DNA of 14,168 nucleotides. Source: an uncultured Collinsella sp. Its GTDB lineage: Bacteria; Actinomycetota; Coriobacteriia; Coriobacteriales; Coriobacteriaceae. Position 1 is the first letter of the stretch. Each line of letters starts with the position of its first letter. Made by a program: the position numbers and the translations under genes. A model generated the notes under the pieces. It ran no database searches. It saw nothing but the letters and a program-made list of their open reading frames with translations, and was not told the DNA's origin. Below are positions 6,712 to 14,168 of this stretch, in pieces. The stretch spans positions 1 to 14,168 of the forward strand of contig CABUTP010000016.1 in NCBI GenBank assembly GCA_902494545.1, in the 5' to 3' direction.

Positions 6712-6750
6712 AAAAAGCATGCCCGGGGTGGCTGGGCCATCCCGGGCATG
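6712..6750 (-). terminator. Terminator-like hairpin between atpC and murA
   Basis: CATGCCCGGGGTGGC (6718-6732) pairs with GCCATCCCGGGCATG (6736-6750) as a 15-base stem with one G-T pair and a 3-base loop. On the minus strand it is followed by C and five T at 6712-6716. It fits as the terminator of the ATP synthase operon. One base after the T-run the murA ribosome site begins, so it could also act as an attenuator or hold murA at lower expression. Confidence 0.85.
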
Positions 6751-6786
6751 ATGTGTTCGCAAATGGTCGAACGCTAAAACGTCTGA

Positions 6787-7179
6787 CTATTGGGCAAGCT
6801 TGAGCTTACACCATGCGATTTCATTATAGAGGTAGGCGCGGCGTGCATCATCCTCCGACAAATTACCCAGCTTCTCTTCAAAACCTTGAATATCAGCTTT
6901 AACCTTGTCGGCGTCGACGGTCGCCAAATCGCAAGCGCGCTCGGCGAGAACGGTCACGACATCGTCCGCAACCTGGGCATAGCCGCCGGCCACGGCAAAC
7001 GTGTGGTCGACAGTGCCCATGGCCTTATCGGAAACGCGAACGTAACCGCGGTCGATCGTGCAGATTTCGCTGGAGTGAGCAGGCAGAACGCCAAACTCGC
7101 CATCCGTGGACGGAATCGACACAAACGCAGCGTCGCCCTCATAGGCGCAGCTCACGGGGCACACGATGCGGATACGCAT
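6787..7179 (-). CDS. atpC: ATP synthase F1 epsilon subunit
   Basis: Small central-stalk subunit that links gamma to the c-ring and can inhibit ATP hydrolysis. It has 130 residues, close to the usual 130-140. The N-terminal beta-sandwich is recognisable from IVCPVSCAYEGDAAFVSIPSTDGEFGVLPAHS and a following VAGGYAQVADDVVTVLAE. A charged C-terminal helical pair (about 85-130) contains EKLGNLSEDDARRAYLYNEI. The ATG at 7179 starts 3 bases after the atpD stop, and a GGGGGAGAAG ribosome site lies in the end of atpD. It is the last gene of the operon, followed by the hairpin at 6712-6750. Confidence 0.96.
   Translation of the reverse strand: MRIRIVCPVSCAYEGDAAFVSIPSTDGEFGVLPAHSSEICTIDRGYVRVSDKAMGTVDHTFAVAGGYAQVADDVVTVLAERACDLATVDADKVKADIQGFEEKLGNLSEDDARRAYLYNEIAWCKLKLAQ
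6823..6828 (-). promoter_or_regulatory. Possible internal -10 for murA, inside atpC
   Basis: A perfect TATAAT on the minus strand lies within the last 15 codons of atpC, reading Leu-Tyr-Asn-Glu in protein. No convincing -35 is present at 16-18 bases. If used, the transcript would start near 6816 and carry the 6712-6750 hairpin in its leader. Weak evidence. Confidence 0.2.
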
Positions 7180-7182
7180 AAC

Positions 7183-8636
<1,454 letters not shown>

Positions 8637-8637
<1 letters not shown>

Positions 8638-9545
8638 TACTGTTCCTCCAATGCTGAGGCTCCGCCGACGATCTCGTTAATCTCGGTCGTGATCGAAGCC
8701 TGACGCACGCGACTATACGTGCGGGTAAGGGTCGAGATGATCGCGGTGGCGTTTTCCGTCGCGGAGTGCATGGCCTTGCGGCGTGCACCCTGCTCGGCGG
8801 CCGCCGAATCGATCAGGGCCTGGTAGATGACCGTCAGGATATATGACGGCACAAGCTTGCCGAGAACATGCTCGGGAGAGGGCACGAACTCGAACGTGGA
8901 CGAGATGCGCTTAGGGGCGTCGGTCTCGTTCTTACGCGGACCGTGGGCCATAGCGATCATCTCGGGGTCGAGCGGCAGCAAATGCTCGACGCGAAGCTCC
9001 TGATCCACGCGGTTCTTGGCGTGGTGGTAGACAAGCTCGACGCGGTCAAGCTCACCGACTCGATACGCATCGCAGATATGAGAGGAGATCATGCGGGCCT
9101 GATTGAAATCGGGCTCGGAGGAGTTGCCCTCAAAGTGCATGGCGACGTTTGCGCGGTCGCGGAAATACGTGGCCGGTTTGCGCCCACACGCGATGATCTC
9201 GCACTCGATGCCGTCGTTCGCCCAAGAAGCGGCGAGCTTTTCGGCCGTGCGCTCCACCGTCGTATTGAAACCGCCGGCAAGGCCGCGGTCCGAGGCAATG
9301 ACGACAATCAGGCCATGCTTGACGCTCTCATGCTTCTGCAGCATGGGATCGGTGCCCGAGCAGGAGGCGTCACCGGCAACCGTCAGCATGACGTCGGTCA
9401 GCGCCTCCTTATAGGGCTCGGCCTGCTTGGAGCGATCGAGGGCACGACGGATCTTGGCCGTAGAGACCATCTCCATCGTGCGCGTGATCTGCTTGGTCGT
9501 GGTAACCGAGGAGATTCGCTTCTTAATGTCGCGAAGGTTGGCCAT
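8637..9545 (-). CDS. atpG: ATP synthase F1 gamma subunit
   Basis: Central rotor shaft inside the alpha3beta3 head. It has 302 residues, in the normal range. The conserved N-terminal coiled-coil segment ANLRDIKKRISSVTTTKQIT with AMEM-like TMEMVSTAKIRRA and the C-terminal helix RVRQASITTEINEIVGGASAL are both present. The middle carries the Rossmann-like domain with VIASDRGLAGGFN. It begins 5 bases after the atpA stop, with GAGGAG 11 bases upstream, and its stop overlaps the atpD start by one base. Confidence 0.97.
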
Positions 9546-9550
9546 GGGGC

Positions 9551-11149
9551 TTAGTTCTCCTCTGATCCAGAAACATCCGAATGGTGCTTGGCCATGAACT
9601 GCTGCTTGAAGTCACCGATGACACGCAAGAGCTCGGCCTTGGTGTCGTCGTCGATCTTCTTGGCGCGAACCTTGTCGAGCAGCGAGCCAAAGCCATTGTC
9701 CATGTACTCGATGAGCTCGGCACGGAAAGGCAGCACGTCGGCGATCTCCAGGTCATCCAGGAAGCCCTCGTTGCCAGCGAACAGCGTAACAATCTGCTCA
9801 CCAACCTCGAACGGCTTGTAGCGCGGCTGCTTCAGGAGCTCGGTCATGCGAGCGCCGTGGGTCAGCTGCTTCTGAGTAGCCTCGTCAAGGTCGTAGCCGA
9901 ACTGCGTAAAGCCGGCGAGCTCCTGGTACGAAGCGAGGTCCAGACGAAGGTTGCCGGCGACCTGCTTCATGGCCTTGGTCTGAGCATCGCCACCGACGCG
10001 GGACACGGAGATGCCCACGTCGACTGCCGGGCGCTGACCCTGGAAGAAGAGCTCGGACTGCAGATAGATCTGACCATCGGTAATGGAAATGACGTTGGTC
10101 GGAATGTAGGCCGAGACGTCGCCGTCCTGGGTCTCGATGATCGGCAGTGCCGTCATAGAGCCGTAGCCGTTCTTCTTGGACATCTTAACGGCACGCTCGA
10201 GCAGACGAGAGTGCAGGTAGAAGATGTCGCCAGGATAGGCCTCGCGTCCGGGCGGACGATGCAGCGTCAGAGACATCTGACGGTAAGCCACAGCCTGCTT
10301 GGACAGGTCGTCGTAGATGACGAGCACGTGGCCGCCGGGGTTGGTCTCGCTGGCGGGCTTGCCGTCCTCGCCGTTGTACATGAAGAACTCGCCGATAGCG
10401 GCACCGGCCATAGGCGCGATGTACTGCATAGGAGCGGAATCGGCAGCGGTTGCCGAAACGATGATGGTGTAGTCGAGCGCACCGTGCTGAGCGAGGGTCT
10501 CGCGGATGTTGGCAACCGTGGAGGCCTTCTGGCCGATGGCGACATAGATGCAGACCATGCCCTTGCCGCGCTGATTGAGGATAGCGTCGATGGCGATGGC
10601 GGTCTTACCGGTCTTACGGTCGCCGATGATGAGCTCACGCTGACCACGGCCGATAGGCACCATGGAGTCAATGGCCAACAGGCCGGTCTGAACCGGCTCG
10701 CACACCGGGGTACGGTCGATGACACCGGGGGCCTTGAACTCGATGGGGCGACGATGCGTGGCGACGATGTCGCCCAGGCCGTCGATGGGCTGGCCGAGCG
10801 GATTGACGACGCGGCCGAGCATGGCGCGGCTCACGGGGATATCCATAATGCGGCCAGTGGTGCGGCACTCGTCGCCTTCCTTGATGGAGTCGACGGCACC
10901 AAACAGAACGGCGCCGACCTCGTCACGGTCAAGGTTCTGGGCAAGGCCGAAGACGGTCTCACCGGTATCGGAGCTCTTGAACTCCAGAAGCTCGCCTGCC
11001 ATGGCGCTCTTGAGGCCGGAGACGCGCGCGATGCCGTCGCCTACCTCGTCGACCGTTGAAACCTCATGCGTATCGACCGTCGCGGAGAGGCTCGTGAGCT
11101 GCTCCTGCAGTTTCTTGGCGATATCCTGGGCATTGAGGGTTTCGGACAT
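9551..11149 (-). CDS. atpA: ATP synthase F1 alpha subunit
   Basis: Non-catalytic nucleotide-binding subunit of the F1 head. It has 532 residues, near the upper end of the usual length. Walker A is GDRKTGKT at 176-183. The beta-barrel (about 25-95), the nucleotide-binding core with VIYDDLSKQAVAYRQ, and the PAVDVGISVSRVGG region, the alpha-subunit family signature, are visible. The C-terminus has a polar tail after about residue 520. The ATG shares a TAATG junction with atpH, and an exceptionally complementary ribosome site GGAGGTGA lies 6-9 bases upstream inside the atpH coding end. Confidence 0.98.
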   Translation of the reverse strand: MSETLNAQDIAKKLQEQLTSLSATVDTHEVSTVDEVGDGIARVSGLKSAMAGELLEFKSSDTGETVFGLAQNLDRDEVGAVLFGAVDSIKEGDECRTTGRIMDIPVSRAMLGRVVNPLGQPIDGLGDIVATHRRPIEFKAPGVIDRTPVCEPVQTGLLAIDSMVPIGRGQRELIIGDRKTGKTAIAIDAILNQRGKGMVCIYVAIGQKASTVANIRETLAQHGALDYTIIVSATAADSAPMQYIAPMAGAAIGEFFMYNGEDGKPASETNPGGHVLVIYDDLSKQAVAYRQMSLTLHRPPGREAYPGDIFYLHSRLLERAVKMSKKNGYGSMTALPIIETQDGDVSAYIPTNVISITDGQIYLQSELFFQGQRPAVDVGISVSRVGGDAQTKAMKQVAGNLRLDLASYQELAGFTQFGYDLDEATQKQLTHGARMTELLKQPRYKPFEVGEQIVTLFAGNEGFLDDLEIADVLPFRAELIEYMDNGFGSLLDKVRAKKIDDDTKAELLRVIGDFKQQFMAKHHSDVSGSEEN

Positions 11150-11625
11150 TAGGCTTCACCTCCGTACGAATTAGCAGAGTTTGCGAGGGTCTCCTGCGCG
11201 ATGCGCAGCTGCGTCTTGACGGAGATGTCACGACGCTCGCCGCGGGCCTCGAGCACCAGGCCGCCCACGATAGACGGGTCGACCTGCTCGATAAGGAATA
11301 CCTTGCGGCCGAAGTCCTGCTCGCATTTCTTAGTGATGGTTTGACGCAGCTCGTCGTCGAGCGGGATCGCCGTGGTGACGGTCACGCCCACTACATCCTC
11401 GTCTTCCTCGGCAACATACTTAAAGGCAGCTGCCACCTTGGGAAGAAGGTCGAGCTGGTCGCGCTTGGACATGGTGTCGAGCACGGCGATGATCTCGGGG
11501 CTGGCGCTAGCCAGACGCTCGATCATCTCGAGGTCCTCGAACACATGGTTCTCGGCCTTAGCGGCTTCCAGAAGGGAGCGCGCGTAGGTCTCGAGCACCT
11601 TGTCCTGATAGCGGCTAGTCGGCAT
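11149..11625 (-). CDS. atpH: ATP synthase F1 delta subunit
   Basis: Peripheral-stalk subunit of the OSCP/delta family that ties subunit b to the top of F1. The 158 residues are shorter than the usual 175-185. The N-terminal helical domain has the family pattern YARSLLEAA, and the C-terminal domain has DPSIVGGLVLEARGERRDISVKTQL, the conserved delta signature. The ATG at 11625 lies inside the end of atpF with an 11-base overlap, and CAGG is 8 bases upstream. The stop shares TAATG with atpA, so it is translationally tied on both sides. Confidence 0.95.
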   Translation of the reverse strand: MPTSRYQDKVLETYARSLLEAAKAENHVFEDLEMIERLASASPEIIAVLDTMSKRDQLDLLPKVAAAFKYVAEEDEDVVGVTVTTAIPLDDELRQTITKKCEQDFGRKVFLIEQVDPSIVGGLVLEARGERRDISVKTQLRIAQETLANSANSYGGEA

Positions 11626-12217
11626 TCAGGCTACCTGCTTCCTGGATGTAGCGCTCGATGAGCTTCTTCTGCTCGCCCTCGTCCTCGAGTGCCTCGCCCA
11701 CGATCTTGGTGGCGACGGCAACGGACAGGTCGGCGATGGAGCTCGCGGCACCGGCGTAGATGGACTTGCGCTCGTCCTCGACGGTCGTGTGGGCCTTGGC
11801 GATAATCTCCTCGGCCTCCTTGTGAGCAGCCTCGATAATACGGGCGCGCTCGGACTCGGCGTCCTTACGGGCCTCGAGAACGATGTCGGCAGCCTGACGA
11901 CGGGCGTCGGTGACGATCGAGTCGGACTCAGCGCGCTTGGCGATGGCCTCCTGCTTGGTCTTCTCGGCCTCGTCGAGGCTCTCCTCGATCTTCTTGCCGC
12001 GCTCCTCCATGGTTTTCATGATGCCCGGCAGGGCGACCTTGGCCAGCACGATCCAGATGATCAGGAAGGCGATAAGCGCCGGGATGAACTCCGCCATCTT
12101 AGGGATGAGGATGTCCGCACCGGCAGCGCCGTCCTCGGCGAACGCGGAAACCGGCATGAGCAGCGCGGCCGCGGACGCGGAGAGTGCGATCGCGCTCTTC
12201 TGGGATGAAAGATTCAT
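11615..12217 (-). CDS. atpF: ATP synthase Fo subunit b, with signal-peptide-like leader
   Basis: Peripheral-stalk subunit: a membrane anchor followed by a long helix that dimerises and binds delta. It has 200 residues against the usual 155-175. The canonical anchor helix is at about 43-63 (IPALIAFLIIWIVLAKVALP), and the charged coiled-coil EERGKKIEESLDEAE and onward runs to about 180. Ahead of the anchor are about 40 extra residues: a Lys at 7, a hydrophobic Ala/Leu stretch at 8-23, and an SAFA-ED junction at 24-29 that looks like a signal-peptidase I site. If cleaved, the mature N-terminus would lie outside the membrane as expected for b. The ATG at 12217 has GGAG 8 bases upstream and starts 15 bases after atpE. 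It overlaps atpH by 11 bases. Confidence 0.95.
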   Translation of the reverse strand: MNLSSQKSAIALSASAAALLMPVSAFAEDGAAGADILIPKMAEFIPALIAFLIIWIVLAKVALPGIMKTMEERGKKIEESLDEAEKTKQEAIAKRAESDSIVTDARRQAADIVLEARKDAESERARIIEAAHKEAEEIIAKAHTTVEDERKSIYAGAASSIADLSVAVATKIVGEALEDEGEQKKLIERYIQEAGSLNAD

Positions 12218-12232
12218 ACTTGACGCTCCGTG

Positions 12233-12427
12233 CTATTTAACGATCAGCGCGACAACGAAGCCGATCAGAGCCAGAGCCTCGCCGAAGGCGGAGCCCATGA
12301 TGAAGACGGTGAACACGCGGCCCTGGACCTCAGGCTGACGGGCCATAGCACCCGTAGCACCCAGAGCAGACAGGCCGATAGCAAGACCAGCGCCGATAAC
12401 ACCGAGACCGTAACCGATAACTCCCAC
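12233..12427 (-). CDS. atpE: ATP synthase Fo subunit c
   Basis: Proteolipid of the rotor ring. It has 64 residues in two membrane helices, shorter than the usual 70-85. Helix 1 is Gly-rich (GVIGAGLAIG), the polar loop has ARQPE at 29-33, and helix 2 carries the ion-binding Glu50 in SAFGEALALIGF. The residue after Glu is Ala, and the helix-1 position of the sodium-binding Gln is Ile17, so proton coupling is expected rather than sodium. The start is GTG, supported by AAAGGAGG 4 bases upstream, the strongest ribosome site among the Fo genes. The 124-base gap before it fits the need for many c copies per complex. Confidence 0.96.
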   Translation of the reverse strand: MGVIGYGLGVIGAGLAIGLSALGATGAMARQPEVQGRVFTVFIMGSAFGEALALIGFVVALIVK

Positions 12428-12551
12428 GATTCCTCCTTTGTCGTGCGTGTCTTATTTCACGCAGGATAACCTTTTTATAACTGCCGGGCTCCATGGGTAC
12501 GGGCACCGGCGGTTTAACGAATTGCCTTACCTTTAAGGCGCGAACGGAAGA
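12428..12551 (-). promoter_or_regulatory. Leader between atpB and atpE with possible internal promoter and stem-loop
   Basis: This is the only long intercistronic gap in the operon. On the minus strand it holds a TATAAA hexamer at 12474-12479 with no clear -35, then a small hairpin with GCGTG/CACGC arms at 12445-12449 and 12458-12462, then the AGGAGG ribosome site at 12432-12437. It could raise c-subunit expression by an extra promoter, by processing or by a translational enhancer. None is proven. Confidence 0.35.
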
Positions 12552-13355
12552 TTACTCCTCCTCCGCGACCTCCTCTGCCTCGGAGACATACACGGCGGTA
12601 AGGACCGTGAAGACGTAAGCCTGGATGGCGCCGACCACAAGCTCGATCGCATAGATCAGGATGAGGATGGCAAGCCAGGCCAGCGAAGGCAGGGCGCCGA
12701 CGGCGTGGGCCGCGGAAACCTGCTGAAGCAGCGGCTGCATGAACATGCTCGCCATGATGGCGAACGAGCCCATGACCACGTGTCCTGCGAACATGTTGCA
12801 GAACAGACGGACGGCGAGCGTGATGAGGCGCAGGAAGGTCGAGAAAAGCTCGACGACCCACACAAGCACGTTCATCGGGAAGCTCACGCCCTGCGGGGCG
12901 AGGCTCTTGATGTAGCCGATCACGCCGTGAGCCTTGCATCCGTAGTAGATGAAGTACACGAAGGCGAAGATGGCGAGCGCGGCGGTGGAGCCGATTGCGC
13001 CGGTGCCGGGCTTCATTCCCGGGATCAGGCCGATCATGTTATTGATCAGGATGAACAGGAAAAGCGAGCACAGGAACGGGAAGTGCTTCTTCCAGTTCTC
13101 ACCCACGACGCCCTTGCCGATATCGTTCTCGACGTACTCGATGATGTACTCGAAACCGTTGACGAAGAAGCCCTTGGGAACCAGGGTCTGCTTCTTCTTG
13201 AACACGGCCAGGACGATCAGGAGCACGATCGTGGAGACGATCAGCCAAAACGAGTACTGCGTGATGCCGCAGCTCAGATCGCCCACGACAGGGGTGGAGC
13301 TGAACTCGCTGACCAGATGATTAATCTCATCAGGCAGCTTTTCAAAAATTTCCAC
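12552..13355 (-). CDS. atpB: ATP synthase Fo subunit a
   Basis: Membrane stator subunit that forms the proton half-channels against the c-ring. The 267 residues are typical. Membrane helices are visible at about 33-52, 93-112, 122-140, 163-185, 190-212 and 225-257. The essential arginine is Arg183 in RLFCNMFAGH with Asn187, and the conserved Gln245 lies in GAIQAYVF. The C-terminus is acidic (SEAEEVAEEE). The start is GTG at 13355 with AAAGG 6 bases upstream. The upstream gene stops 3 bases before it, with its stop codon inside the ribosome-site region. Confidence 0.97.
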   Translation of the reverse strand: MEIFEKLPDEINHLVSEFSSTPVVGDLSCGITQYSFWLIVSTIVLLIVLAVFKKKQTLVPKGFFVNGFEYIIEYVENDIGKGVVGENWKKHFPFLCSLFLFILINNMIGLIPGMKPGTGAIGSTAALAIFAFVYFIYYGCKAHGVIGYIKSLAPQGVSFPMNVLVWVVELFSTFLRLITLAVRLFCNMFAGHVVMGSFAIMASMFMQPLLQQVSAAHAVGALPSLAWLAILILIYAIELVVGAIQAYVFTVLTAVYVSEAEEVAEEE

Positions 13356-13358
13356 GAC

Positions 13359-13670
13359 TTACCTTTCGACCTCATGAGGATCTCGCAGCGCCTTGGCGAC
13401 GCGAACCGTGCAGGCGGCCATAAAGGCCACGAAGCCGATCGCCTCGCCCAGGAGGAACATGCGAAATGCCTCTCCGAACAACGCAAACACAACCAAGGTA
13501 AAGACGAGCAGGGCGACTGCCGAGACCGCCAGACTCACCATGCCCTTGAGCATGTCCGCATTCTGTTTATCGTCAAGAACCGGCTTGAGCGTAAAAACAA
13601 AGGGAAGGAAGGCAATTGCGCCCGCGATGGCGCCTGCAACGATAGCGAGCAGATCGGCTATCTGAAACAC
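13359..13670 (-). CDS. Small membrane protein at the AtpI position of the ATP synthase operon
   Basis: I do not recognise this protein by sequence. From the GTG at 13670 it has 103 residues with three hydrophobic segments at about 6-28, 44-66 and 70-90 and a charged C-terminal tail (ALRDPHEVER). Position as first gene of the operon, size and membrane character match AtpI-type proteins, which help c-ring assembly or cation transport. AtpI usually has four helices and I see no diagnostic motif. The frame is open back to a TTG at 13745, but the GTG has GAGGA about 5 bases upstream, and the longer form would begin inside the likely transcript start region. It ends 3 bases before atpB. Confidence 0.75.
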   Translation of the reverse strand: MFQIADLLAIVAGAIAGAIAFLPFVFTLKPVLDDKQNADMLKGMVSLAVSAVALLVFTLVVFALFGEAFRMFLLGEAIGFVAFMAACTVRVAKALRDPHEVER

Positions 13671-13731
13671 TGGCTTCCTCGCTTTCCTTTTTAACGCCTC
13701 ACAGCACAGTCCCAGCCAAACATTGGTGACT

Positions 13732-13759
13732 ATTGTACGAGCCAATCGCTAAAGTACAA
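13732..13759 (-). promoter_or_regulatory. Promoter of the ATP synthase operon
   Basis: On the minus strand TTGTAC (13754-13759) and TACAAT (13732-13737) are separated by 16 bases, a good sigma-70-type match. Transcription would start near 13725, giving a leader of about 54 bases before the GTG at 13670. A 6-base-arm inverted repeat AACCGT/ACGGTT at 13758-13776 touches the upstream edge of the -35 and could be an operator. Confidence 0.65.
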
Positions 13760-13771
13760 CCGTAAAACAAA

Positions 13772-13833
13772 CGGTTAATACGCACCTGTACGTTTTCTTA
13801 AGGCCTTCTTTATGCCGCAGGTACGGTAATACG
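13772..13833. repeat. Short repeated motif upstream of the ATP synthase promoter
   Basis: CGGTTAATACG at 13772-13782 recurs as CGGTAATACG at 13824-13833, about 52 bases apart in the same orientation. TACGTTTT recurs beside each copy, at 13789-13796 and 13830-13837. The stretch is AT-rich against its surroundings. It may be a tandem binding site; chance is not excluded. Confidence 0.35.
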
Positions 13834-13873
13834 TTTTTTCGAACCCCTCAGCGCAAAACGTCCGTTAACAGAA

Positions 13874-13908
13874 GTGCGCGTGGACGACTTTTGCTCGCCC
13901 GCGCGCAC
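13874..13908 (-). terminator. Candidate terminator after upp
   Basis: GTGCGCG (13874-13880) pairs with CGCGCAC (13902-13908), and GGACGA (13882-13887) with TCGCCC (13895-13900) using one G-T pair, around a 7-base loop with one mismatch between the two blocks. It lies 42 bases after the upp stop. The minus strand continues as TTCTGTT, so the T-run is weak and termination may be partial. Confidence 0.5.
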
Positions 13909-13950
13909 CATTTCTTCGTATTTGTGACCGTAGCCGACAAGGCCCAACGA

Positions 13951-14168
13951 CTAGAGCGTACCGTAGATGCGGTCGCCGGCGTCGCCCAGGCCGGGAACGA
14001 TGTAGGCGGCCTCGTTGAGATGGTCATCGATGGCGCACGTATAAATATGTACGTCGGGATCCTTTTCGGTCAGTGACTTGAGGCCCTCGGGCGCGGCGAC
14101 GATGCACAGCATGCGGATATCCTTGACACCGCGCTCGCGCAGGTAGCTGATGGCCATCTCGGCCGAAC
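13951..14168 (-). CDS. upp: Uracil phosphoribosyltransferase, 5' end missing
   Basis: Salvage enzyme that makes UMP from uracil and PRPP in the cytoplasm. Only the last 72 codons are inside the window, about a third of the usual 208-210 residues. They contain SAEMAISYLRERGVKDI, the VAAPEGL segment and the uracil-binding signature YIVPGLGDAGDRIYGTL at the C-terminus, which is complete. The reading frame continues off the right edge, so no start can be given; the ATG at 14157 is internal. It lies upstream of the ATP synthase operon on the same strand, separated by a hairpin and the operon promoter. Confidence 0.95.
   Translation of the reverse strand, partial: SAEMAISYLRERGVKDIRMLCIVAAPEGLKSLTEKDPDVHIYTCAIDDHLNEAAYIVPGLGDAGDRIYGTL

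Noticed and set aside
5625..6803. 392-codon open frame on the plus strand opposite murA
   Set aside because: murA is complete and certain on the minus strand; the plus frame is His/Asp/Gly-rich with no recognisable domain.
9581..11059. 492-codon open frame on the plus strand opposite atpA
   Set aside because: Same antisense effect; composition is repetitive and family-less, and it has no promoter or ribosome-site support.
12705..13694. 329-codon open frame on the plus strand opposite atpB and the AtpI-position gene
   Set aside because: Highly charged, family-less product opposite clear membrane-protein genes.

Overview
The window is a compact, GC-rich housekeeping segment of a bacterial chromosome. 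Frequent GTG/TTG starts, short leaders and the gene families suggest a Coriobacteriia actinobacterium (Collinsella/Olsenella-like). That placement is an inference from protein character and gene order, not a database match. All genes except pepT lie on the minus strand, so the logical order runs from high to low coordinates.

Right end to centre (14168 to 6787): the 3' part of upp (uracil phosphoribosyltransferase) is followed by a 280-base spacer with a candidate terminator hairpin and a good promoter. Then comes a complete F-type ATP synthase operon: a small AtpI-position membrane protein, atpB (a), atpE (c), atpF (b), atpH (delta), atpA (alpha), atpG (gamma), atpD (beta), atpC (epsilon). 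The cistrons are tightly packed. atpH/atpA and atpG/atpD share TAATG junctions, and atpF/atpH overlap by 11 bases. The one sizeable internal gap is the 124 bases before atpE.

Centre (6750 to 4020): a strong hairpin with a T-run sits immediately before the ribosome site of murA (peptidoglycan precursor synthesis). murA is followed 12 bases later by an LCP-family (LytR-CpsA-Psr) membrane protein, which probably attaches glycopolymers to peptidoglycan. The region downstream of it holds several stem-loops, including an imperfect inverted repeat of about 100 bases.

Left part (3983 to 1): pepT (tripeptidase T) is the only plus-strand gene. It diverges from a DtxR/MntR-type metal-dependent repressor gene, which is followed 12 bases later by a homocysteine S-methyltransferase-family gene. 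A perfect 9-bp-arm palindrome lies between the two divergent -10 candidates and is a good operator candidate. The window ends inside an alpha-D-phosphohexomutase gene whose 3' end is missing.

I found no mobile element, CRISPR array, tRNA, rRNA or defence system, and no new multi-gene system. The points of most interest are regulatory or structural: the pepT/dtxR palindrome, the signal-peptide-like leader on ATP synthase subunit b, the terminator abutting the murA ribosome site, and the long inverted repeat after the LCP gene. No gene-free stretch exceeds 300 bases; the longest are 13671-13950 and 3921-4172, both described below.
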